A DNA stretch of 6,104 nt from Pseudomonadota bacterium (GTDB lineage: Bacteria > Pseudomonadota > Alphaproteobacteria > Sphingomonadales > Sphingomonadaceae), in contig JAEVYW010000305.1 of the NCBI GenBank assembly GCA_023392555.1, positions 1-6,104 on the forward strand, given 5' to 3'. How positions within the stretch are numbered: the first letter of the stretch is position 1; each line of letters starts with the position of its first letter. Shown here piece after piece: positions 1-6,104 of this stretch. Made by a program: the position numbers and the translations under genes. The notes beneath the pieces are model-generated. The model searched no databases. It was not told the origin of the DNA and worked only from the letters and a program-made list of their open reading frames with translations.

Positions 1-264
1 GCGGTGATGAGCTTTATCGACATGGCGATGTTCGCGGGCGGCCGCTGCGCCGGCATGGCGCAGGGCCATTACGTGACGCTCGACATGACCACGCACTTCC
101 TAGCGCGCGGACAGGTGGGCGTTCCGCTCGACGCCCATGTCGAGCTGGTCAAGCAGACGCGCGGCCACGTCTTCATGCAGGGCACGGTCACGCAGGACGG
201 CGAGCCCTGCTACAGCTTCACCGGTACGCTGAAGCGCATCAAAGAGCGAAACGCGCCGGCATGA
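1..264 (+). CDS. PaaI-type hotdog-fold thioesterase, C-terminal part (5' truncated)
   Basis: The frame is open from the first base of the window and gives 87 residues before the TGA at 262-264, so the true start lies upstream; the GTG at 4 is internal. The first visible residues, AVMSFIDMAMF, look like the helix that follows the HGG motif in PaaI/4HBT hotdog thioesterases (typically HGG..sl.D.a). They are followed by YVTLDMTTHFL, the central beta strand that lines the substrate pocket, and by alternating strands (DAHVELVKQTRGHVFMQGTV, then GEPCYSFTGTLKRI). Family members hydrolyse acyl-CoA thioesters in the cytoplasm as small oligomers; the substrate cannot be read from this fragment, and the catalytic Asp/Glu region may be partly outside the window. 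The stop codon overlaps the zapE start (ATGA), which suggests translational coupling. The family call is fairly secure; the specificity is unknown. Confidence 0.8.
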   Translation, partial: AVMSFIDMAMFAGGRCAGMAQGHYVTLDMTTHFLARGQVGVPLDAHVELVKQTRGHVFMQGTVTQDGEPCYSFTGTLKRIKERNAPA

Positions 265-1370
265 CCGGCCCGGTCGGGGCTGCCTATGCCGAGTTGATCG
301 CGGGCGGGGAGCTGAGACCCGATCCGGCGCAGGAGCGCGCGGTCGCCGCTCTCGACCAGCTGGCAGAAGAGCTGTCACGGCCCACCGGGCTCCTAGGCCG
401 TCTGCTGAAGCACAAGCGGGCTATCGACGGCGTCTACCTCTGGGGCGGTGTCGGTCGGGGCAAGTCGATGCTGATGGACCTCGCCTTTGAACGCATCGAC
501 GTCGAGCCGAAGAGGCGCGTCCACTTCCATGCCTTCATGATCGAGGTTCACGAGCGCCTTCGCGACGCTCGGAAAAGCGAGGAGGGCGATCCGGTCCATC
601 GCGTCGCCGACGACATTGCCGAGAGCGTCAAGTTGCTCTGCTTCGACGAGATGGTTGTGAACAATCCCGCCGACGCGATGATCCTGTCGCGGCTGTTCGA
701 GCGGCTGCTTGAGCGGGGTGTCGCCGTGGTCACGACGTCCAACCGGCGGCCAAGCGACCTCTACAAGGACGGGCTCAACCGGGAGCTGTTCCTGCCGTTC
801 ATTGCCCTCATCGACAGGCGCTTCTCCGTCGTCGAGGTGGCTGGACCGACCGATTACCGCCTACACCGGCTCACTGGCGTGAAGGTGTGGCATGTGCCCA
901 ACGGGCCGGAAGCGACGAAGGCGCTCAGCGATGCCTTCTTCAAGCTTACGGATTATCCCGTCGAGGATCGAGCTAACGTGCCGACCGAGGAACTGGACGT
1001 CGGCGGCGGGCGCACATTGCACGTCCCGAAGAGCCTGAAAGGCGTCGCCGTCTTCTCGTTTAAACGACTCGTCGGCGGGGCGCGCGGCGCAGCCGACTAC
1101 CTCGCGATTGCCCGGCGTTTCCACACGGTGATTATCGTCGGAATTCCCGTGATGACGCGCGAAATGCGTAACGAGGCGGCGCGGTTCGTGACCCTCATCG
1201 ACGCGCTGTACGAGCATCGCGTGAAGCTGCTGGCTGCGGCCGATGCCGAGCCGGAGGGCCTCTATCCGAAGGGGGATGGCAGCTTCGAGTTCGAGCGGAC
1301 CGTCAGCCGTCTCGAGGAAATGCGGAGCGCCGAATATCTGGCGGAAGGCCACGGTACCGACCACGCTTGA
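261..1370 (+). CDS. zapE: AFG1/ZapE-family P-loop ATPase (cell division protein ZapE)
   Basis: The 369-residue product is close to the usual length of bacterial ZapE, the homologue of mitochondrial AFG1/LACE1. Visible motifs in order: Walker A GVGRGKS at residues 63-69, preceded by YLWG; the family segment RVHFHAFM at 86-93; Walker B LLCFDE at 125-130; the conserved TTSNRRPSDLYKDGLNRELF stretch at 158-177, leading into LPFI; and the C-terminal signature RLEEMRSAEYLAEGHG near 350-365. In E. coli ZapE is an ATPase that binds FtsZ at the constricting septum and affects Z-ring stability, while mitochondrial AFG1 works in protein quality control; which role applies here is inference. The residues after Walker B read MVVNNPADAM, rather than the F-x-V-x-D-I-ADAM I recall from gammaproteobacterial members. 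The ATG start overlaps the upstream thioesterase stop and has only a weak purine-rich sequence before it, which fits translational coupling. Confidence 0.93.
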   Translation: MTGPVGAAYAELIAGGELRPDPAQERAVAALDQLAEELSRPTGLLGRLLKHKRAIDGVYLWGGVGRGKSMLMDLAFERIDVEPKRRVHFHAFMIEVHERLRDARKSEEGDPVHRVADDIAESVKLLCFDEMVVNNPADAMILSRLFERLLERGVAVVTTSNRRPSDLYKDGLNRELFLPFIALIDRRFSVVEVAGPTDYRLHRLTGVKVWHVPNGPEATKALSDAFFKLTDYPVEDRANVPTEELDVGGGRTLHVPKSLKGVAVFSFKRLVGGARGAADYLAIARRFHTVIIVGIPVMTREMRNEAARFVTLIDALYEHRVKLLAAADAEPEGLYPKGDGSFEFERTVSRLEEMRSAEYLAEGHGTDHA

Positions 1371-1405
1371 CCGCCGCCGCGGTCTGCTTAGCCTCAGCCA
1401 AAATC

Positions 1406-1412
1406 GGGAGGT
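1406..1412 (+). promoter_or_regulatory. Shine-Dalgarno sequence of the M20 hydrolase gene
   Basis: GGGAGGT lies six bases before the ATG at 1419. It is the strongest ribosome binding site in the window and fixes the start at the Met that opens a clean signal peptide. The rest of the 48-bp gap after zapE (1371-1418) shows no hairpin or clear promoter. Confidence 0.8.
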
Positions 1413-1418
1413 CCTTTC

Positions 1419-2858
1419 ATGCGTTTGCTCACCGCCGTCTTGCTCGGTCTGACGTCCACCACTGCCTTCGCCGCGACGGATCCACGGACGGTCCCAACCA
1501 AGCTCGAGCCGGCGTGGCAGGCGAAGACCAGGGACATGCTGAAGGAGCTGGTTGAGATTCCCTCGGTCGTGAACCGCGGCCAGGTCCCGAAGGTTGCCGA
1601 GGCGATCGCTGCCCGGCTGCGCGCTGGCGGCTTCGCGGCGAGCGACATGAAGATCCTGCCCTACGAAGGGCTGCCCGGCGACAAGACCGCCGCCTTCTAT
1701 TTCCGCTGGAAAGCGGACCGGCCGACCAAGAAGCCGATCATGATCATCGGCCACATGGACGTGGTCGAAGCGAAGCGTGAAGACTGGACCTTCGACCCGT
1801 TCGTCTTCCGAGAGAAGGACAATTACTTCCTCGGCCGCGGCACGTCCGACATGAAGAGCGGCCTGACCGCAACCACGACCGCGATCCTCAAGCTCAAGCA
1901 GGCCGGGTTCAAGCCTAACCGCGACATCATCCTGTTCTTCACCGGTGACGAGGAAACCAAGCAGAACGGCGCGCTCAAGGGCTCGACCGAATGGCTGCCG
2001 ATGCTCGCGCCCGAATTCGGCCTTAACGCCGACGGTGGCAGCGGCGGCTACGACCGCAATTTCCGGGTCACGCCGTTCGGCCTCGGTGCAGCCGAAAAGG
2101 TCTACCAGACCTACTTCTTCACCGTTCGCAATCCCGGCGGCCACAGCTCGCGCCCACGGCCCGACAATGCGATCTACGAGCTCGCGGACGCGCTGAAGAA
2201 GGTTCAGGCTCACCGCTTCACGCCGCAGCTCAATCCGACGACCCGCGCCTACTTCACCGAGCGGGCGAAACAGGAGGGCGACAATCCGCTCGGCCAGGCG
2301 ATGCGGCGCTGGCTCGCGAACGAGAGCGACGGCGAAGCTGCCGACCTGATCGAGGCGACGCCGACCGAGGTTGGCCTGACGCGCACCCGCTGCGTCGCGA
2401 CGATGCTGCAGGCCGGGCACGCCGACAATGCGCTGCCGCAGTCGGCAACGGCGACGATCAACTGCCGGATGATGCCCGGAACGCAGCCGCCGACGATCCA
2501 GGCCGAGCTTCAGCGCGCGGTTGGCGACAAGGTCGAGATCAAGCCCGACCCGAGCTTCATCGGCCAGCCGACGCCGGTGCTTCCGCTACGCGAGGACGTC
2601 ACGGCCGCCTACACGCGAGCCATTCGCGCGATCCACGGGCAGAACACTCCGGTGATGGCGGCGATGAGCACGGGGACGAGCGACAGCTCATTCTTCCGCG
2701 CCGCTGGCGTTCCGACGTACGACGTCGACGGTACCTGGGGGATCACGCCCGACGACGAGCGGGCCCATGGCCTCGACGAGCGCCTGCCGGTCCGCGCCAT
2801 GTACGACGACGTCGTGCATTGGGAGATGATGCTCCGCGACCTCGCGGGAAAGCGCTGA
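1419..2858 (+). CDS. Secreted M20/M25/M40-family zinc metallopeptidase/hydrolase
   Basis: The 479-residue protein begins with a Sec-type signal peptide (R2, hydrophobic LLTAVLLGL, likely cut after AFA at residue 18), so it should act in the periplasm or outside. The M20 dinuclear-zinc site is complete by eye: H112 in GHMDVV, the bridging D144 in GRGTSDMKSG, the catalytic E178 and ligand E179 in TGDEET, probable ligand D205 in NADGG, and the last His, H450, in RAHGLDERLP. The lid/dimerisation domain covers roughly residues 222-370 and contains the NPGGHSSRP motif with H242. Family members cleave peptide or amide bonds (carboxypeptidases, aminoacylases, dipeptidases). The substrate cannot be told from sequence; a role in using external peptides or N-acyl amino acids is a guess. 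It is probably co-transcribed with zapE. The family and export calls are firm; no specific gene name is justified. Confidence 0.93.
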   Translation: MRLLTAVLLGLTSTTAFAATDPRTVPTKLEPAWQAKTRDMLKELVEIPSVVNRGQVPKVAEAIAARLRAGGFAASDMKILPYEGLPGDKTAAFYFRWKADRPTKKPIMIIGHMDVVEAKREDWTFDPFVFREKDNYFLGRGTSDMKSGLTATTTAILKLKQAGFKPNRDIILFFTGDEETKQNGALKGSTEWLPMLAPEFGLNADGGSGGYDRNFRVTPFGLGAAEKVYQTYFFTVRNPGGHSSRPRPDNAIYELADALKKVQAHRFTPQLNPTTRAYFTERAKQEGDNPLGQAMRRWLANESDGEAADLIEATPTEVGLTRTRCVATMLQAGHADNALPQSATATINCRMMPGTQPPTIQAELQRAVGDKVEIKPDPSFIGQPTPVLPLREDVTAAYTRAIRAIHGQNTPVMAAMSTGTSDSSFFRAAGVPTYDVDGTWGITPDDERAHGLDERLPVRAMYDDVVHWEMMLRDLAGKR

Positions 2859-2859
2859 G

Positions 2860-3705
2860 TTAGATCAGGCCGGTCTGGTTCACTGCGAGCCAGACCACGA
2901 ACGCCCAGATCAACAGATGGGCGACCGCAGTTGCGGCGGCTGGTGAGCGGCTGTTCAAGCGCGGCAGCCACTTTTGCGTCAGTCGATAAGCGACGTACCC
3001 TAGTGCAGCCGCGACCAGGAGCGCGGCCAGAACTGCTCCGAGGGTGCCGATCTGCTGGGCGAGGGCAGCCATATGTCCCCGGTATGGCGGAAGAATGAAG
3101 GTGACGATCAGGCAGACGTCGAGGAACGCGCCGATCGCGGCGAGCTTGAACAAATCGGACTGAAGCGGGCCGGGCGCGGCCGTGCCGACGATCGGCTCTC
3201 CAACGGCTCGCGTGATCCGGGCGCGAATGGTCTCGAGGAATGCCTGCCGCTCTTCGGCCGAGTTCCACAGCCGGTAGGGCAGGACGAGCATATCCCAGCC
3301 GGCGAACTCGAAAACCAGAGCAGTCTGGCGATCGTGAACGCGGCGCACTGCCTGCCACGGCCAGCGGCGTTCGCGGATCGGCGAGCTGTCCGTGATCCCT
3401 GTATCCGTGAACTCGACGCTCTGCGTGCCGACTTCGGGATCGTATGAGGCGCCGTGCGCGGACTTGAACCAGAACCGCCCCATGACGCCGGCGAAAAGGG
3501 CATAGCCGATGATGATGAAGAGCAGCCCCGCCATCGCTTCGGGGAAGAGCCAGCCGGTCCCGATGAGCAGGACACTGACGACGGCAAGCTGCTGGTAGAT
3601 CATCCGGCTGCGGTTCCGGTCGTGCTTTGCGAGTTCAGCGAAAAGCGTCTCAAGGCCAACCACATATTCCGCCTTGGTAATCTCAACTTCGAACGTCTCG
3701 TGCAT
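2860..3705 (-). CDS. Uncharacterised membrane protein with YcxB-like domain
   Basis: This 281-residue protein has no function I can name. The N-terminus FEVEITKAEYVVGLETLF resembles the start of YcxB-type proteins. Two hydrophobic segments follow (about 35-54 and 58-76), then a soluble stretch at about 77-185, and three more hydrophobic segments (about 186-205, 221-241 and 258-276). The soluble part contains SVEFTDTGITD, RRWPWQAVRRVHD and a strand-rich LVFEFAGWDMLVLPYRLWNSAEERQAFLETI, a pattern like the YcxB-like C-terminal domain (a small PH-like fold): a 'field for target' strand, a Trp-centred strand, then 'lP...w.s.eer..f...i'. The extra three C-terminal segments are less usual. The start has AGGGGG four bases upstream on the minus strand (3710-3715). 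The gene lies 97 bp beyond groEL in the same direction, behind the groEL terminator, and ends one base from the converging hydrolase gene. The gene looks real; its function is unknown. Confidence 0.75.
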   Translation of the reverse strand: MHETFEVEITKAEYVVGLETLFAELAKHDRNRSRMIYQQLAVVSVLLIGTGWLFPEAMAGLLFIIIGYALFAGVMGRFWFKSAHGASYDPEVGTQSVEFTDTGITDSSPIRERRWPWQAVRRVHDRQTALVFEFAGWDMLVLPYRLWNSAEERQAFLETIRARITRAVGEPIVGTAAPGPLQSDLFKLAAIGAFLDVCLIVTFILPPYRGHMAALAQQIGTLGAVLAALLVAAALGYVAYRLTQKWLPRLNSRSPAAATAVAHLLIWAFVVWLAVNQTGLI

Positions 3706-3740
3706 GCGGCCCCCTGCGCGGGAGTTATCGCGTCATTGTT

Positions 3741-3779
3741 GAGAAAAGAAAAAGGGCCGGCGGTTTCCCGCCGACCCTT
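3741..3779 (-). terminator. Rho-independent terminator of groESL
   Basis: On the minus strand, 23 bases after the groEL stop, GGGTCGGCGG pairs with CCGCCGGCCC around a GAAA loop (arms at 3768-3777 and 3754-3763). Two outer A-T pairs extend this to a 12-bp stem. The only imperfection is a G-U wobble in the minus-strand RNA, which would be a C-A mismatch on the plus strand, so the minus strand is the better fold. The run TTTTTCTTTTCTC (3753 to 3741) follows directly. Stem, GNRA-type loop and U-rich tail all support intrinsic termination of the chaperonin transcript. Confidence 0.92.
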
Positions 3780-3802
3780 CGTCTTTGCGTTGAGCGCGGG
3801 AC

Positions 3803-5458
<1,656 letters not shown>

Positions 5459-5467
5459 TCATGATTT

Positions 5468-5491
5468 CGGCTTTGAACAGGTTCAAAGCCG
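5468..5491 (-). repeat. Perfect inverted repeat (hairpin) in the groES-groEL spacer
   Basis: CGGCTTTGAAC and GTTCAAAGCCG form perfect 11-bp arms around a 2-bp centre; as RNA the innermost pair would open to give a 4-base loop. The repeat sits 21 bases upstream of the groEL ATG and just 5' of its AAAGGG ribosome binding site. No T-run follows in the minus direction (the next bases are AAATCATG), so it does not look like a terminator. A role in processing or stabilising the groEL part of the message is inference. Confidence 0.85.
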
Positions 5492-5526
5492 GCAATTGGA
5501 AGAAAAGAAGGGGAGATCCCGAGCCC

Positions 5527-5542
5527 GTTGGCGTCAGCCAAC
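5527..5542 (-). repeat. Small hairpin straddling the groES stop codon
   Basis: GTTGGC and GCCAAC form perfect 6-bp arms around a 4-base loop. In the minus-strand transcript the loop reads UGAC and contains the groES UGA stop. No U-tract follows. The structure is real as sequence, but its function is uncertain and it could be chance. Confidence 0.5.
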
Positions 5543-5821
5543 AATGCCCAGAATGTCGCTTTCCTTCATGATGATCAGGTCTTCACCGTCGATCTTCACT
5601 TCGGTGCCCGACCACTTGCCGAACAGGATTTTGTCGCCGGCCTTGACGTCCAGAGGGGTGACCTTGCCCTCTTCGCTCTTGGCGCCGCCGCCAACGGCGA
5701 CGACTTCGCCTTCCTGCGGCTTTTCCTTGGCGGAGTCCGGAATGATAATTCCCCCCGACGTCTTCTCGTCAGCCTCGACTCGGCGAACGAGGACGCGGTC
5801 ATGAAGCGGCCTGAAACCCAT
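5534..5821 (-). CDS. groES: Co-chaperonin GroES (Hsp10)
   Basis: The 95-residue product has the full length of Hsp10. It opens with the conserved [12 protein letters not shown]. The mobile loop follows at about residues 17-35 ([19 protein letters not shown]), with the hydrophobic triplet I25-I26-I27 that docks on the GroEL apical domain. The dome-loop region with VGGGAK is near 43-48, then [21 protein letters not shown] and the closing strand [16 protein letters not shown]. It forms the heptameric lid of the GroEL folding chamber in the cytoplasm. The ATG at 5821 has AAAGGG nine bases upstream (5831-5836). It is the first gene of the operon, with the promoter and CIRCE directly upstream and groEL 87 bp downstream. 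All expected parts are present. Confidence 0.99.
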   Translation of the reverse strand: MGFRPLHDRVLVRRVEADEKTSGGIIIPDSAKEKPQEGEVVAVGGGAKSEEGKVTPLDVKAGDKILFGKWSGTEVKIDGEDLIIMKESDILGIVG

Positions 5822-5861
5822 TGTTTATAGCCCTTTATTGCTATGTTGACCTTGTACGCAT

Positions 5862-5886
5862 TGGCACTCCCGCGAGGAGAGTGCCA
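5862..5886 (-). promoter_or_regulatory. CIRCE operator (HrcA binding site)
   Basis: TGGCACTC, nine spacer bases, then GAGTGCCA: perfect 8-bp arms with the exact spacing of the CIRCE consensus TTAGCACTC-N9-GAGTGCTAA. The core GCACTC/GAGTGC is intact; the third base of each outer TTA/TAA is changed in a compensating way, so the symmetry is kept. CIRCE is the known operator of the repressor HrcA, which GroEL helps keep active, giving feedback control of groESL. Here it starts about five bases after the predicted transcription start and would lie in the 5' untranslated region. hrcA itself is not in the window. Confidence 0.95.
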
Positions 5887-5897
5887 GCGATGCGGCG

Positions 5898-5927
5898 CAT
5901 ATGGGTCGGCCATTCCTATTCGTCAAC
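5898..5927 (-). promoter_or_regulatory. Predicted heat-shock (sigma-32-like) / sigma-70 promoter of groESL
   Basis: Read on the minus strand, TTGACG (5926-5921) and CATATG (5903-5898) are 17 bases apart, a plausible sigma-70 layout. The same bases also read as GTTGACG, 14 bases, ACCCATATG, close to the RpoH pattern CTTGAAA ... CCCCATTTA. Transcription would begin near 5891, giving an untranslated leader of about 70 bases that contains CIRCE. Co-occurrence of an RpoH-type promoter and CIRCE is known for groESL of several alphaproteobacteria. The exact start is a prediction. Confidence 0.7.
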
Positions 5928-5940
5928 GGGACGGCCTACT

Positions 5941-6104
5941 CTAGTTCGGAAGCAGCCCCAGGCGGTCGCGGCGCGACCAGCGCCACAGCATCAGCGCCGC
6001 GACGACGCCCAGGCCCGCGGCAAGGCCGATCCAGATACCGACGCCGCGCCAGTCGAAAGCGAAGGCGAGAGCAAGACCGACGCCCAGCCCGATCGCCCAA
6101 TAGC
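5941..6104 (-). CDS. MATE-family multidrug efflux transporter, C-terminal end (5' truncated by the window)
   Basis: A minus-strand frame open at the right edge runs 53 codons to the TAG at 5943-5941. It reads [20 protein letters not shown], then [20 protein letters not shown], and ends [13 protein letters not shown]. Two hydrophobic segments are joined by a short turn containing the G-x-x-G-I-W-x-G-L-x-x-G-L pattern, and a basic tail follows. This is the usual look of the last two membrane helices of MATE (NorM/DinF-like) Na+- or H+-coupled drug exporters in the inner membrane. Only the end is visible, so subtype and substrates cannot be judged. It runs in the same direction as groES, 119 bp upstream of its start, with no clear terminator between, so some readthrough into groESL is possible. 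Confidence 0.75.
   Translation of the reverse strand, partial: YWAIGLGVGLALAFAFDWRGVGIWIGLAAGLGVVAALMLWRWSRRDRLGLLPN

Noticed and set aside
4..264. GTG at position 4 as the start of the first gene
   Set aside because: The frame is open to the window edge, and the sequence begins in the middle of a conserved thioesterase helix, so the real start lies upstream.
861..2420. Long minus-strand open frame (519 codons) across the zapE/M20 region
   Set aside because: It lies antisense to two genes with complete family motifs. Its translation is Arg/Gly/Glu-rich low-complexity sequence without a recognisable domain, typical of an antisense frame in GC-rich DNA.
2609..3358. Minus-strand frame of 249 codons spanning the junction of the M20 gene and the membrane-protein gene
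   Set aside because: It overlaps two better-supported genes in other frames and is Arg/Pro/Ser-rich without a domain.
3706..3740. Promoter for the membrane-protein gene between the terminator and its start
   Set aside because: A GATAAC-like -10 can be picked out on the minus strand, but no -35 at acceptable spacing supports it.

Overview
This 6.1 kb window looks like ordinary chromosome from a GC-rich alphaproteobacterium, most likely of the Sphingomonadales. The basis is the high GC content, a GroES-GroEL pair with alphaproteobacterial features (Gro[11 protein letters not shown] segment; GroEL start MAAKDVKFS and a GGM-rich tail), and a CIRCE operator next to a sigma-32-like promoter ahead of groES. 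Genus placement is inferred from general resemblance, not from a search.

Left half, plus strand. The window opens inside a hotdog-fold (PaaI-type) thioesterase gene. It overlaps, by an ATGA junction at 261-264, the AFG1/ZapE-family ATPase gene zapE (261-1370). After 48 bp comes a secreted M20-family metallopeptidase/hydrolase (1419-2858). The three genes are close enough to be co-transcribed, but any promoter lies outside the window.

Right half, minus strand, read from right to left. The last 53 codons of a MATE-family efflux transporter end at 5941. A 54-bp gap then carries a sigma-32/sigma-70-like promoter (-35 at 5921-5926, -10 at 5898-5903), followed by a near-consensus CIRCE operator for the HrcA repressor (5862-5886). 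Next are groES (5534-5821) and groEL (3803-5446), separated by 87 bp that holds a perfect 11-bp inverted repeat just upstream of the groEL ribosome binding site. A GAAA-loop rho-independent terminator (3741-3779) closes the operon. Just beyond it, in the same direction, is an orphan multi-pass membrane protein with a YcxB-like soluble domain (2860-3705). Its stop codon lies one base from the stop of the converging M20 gene.

Functionally, the chaperonin operon is the best-defined unit: heat-inducible promoter, HrcA operator, co-chaperonin, chaperonin and terminator are all visible. The left-hand genes share no evident pathway. I found no mobile element, CRISPR array, RNA gene or convincing undescribed system. 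The points most worth a second look are the RNA structures within the groESL transcript and the uncharacterised membrane protein behind its terminator.
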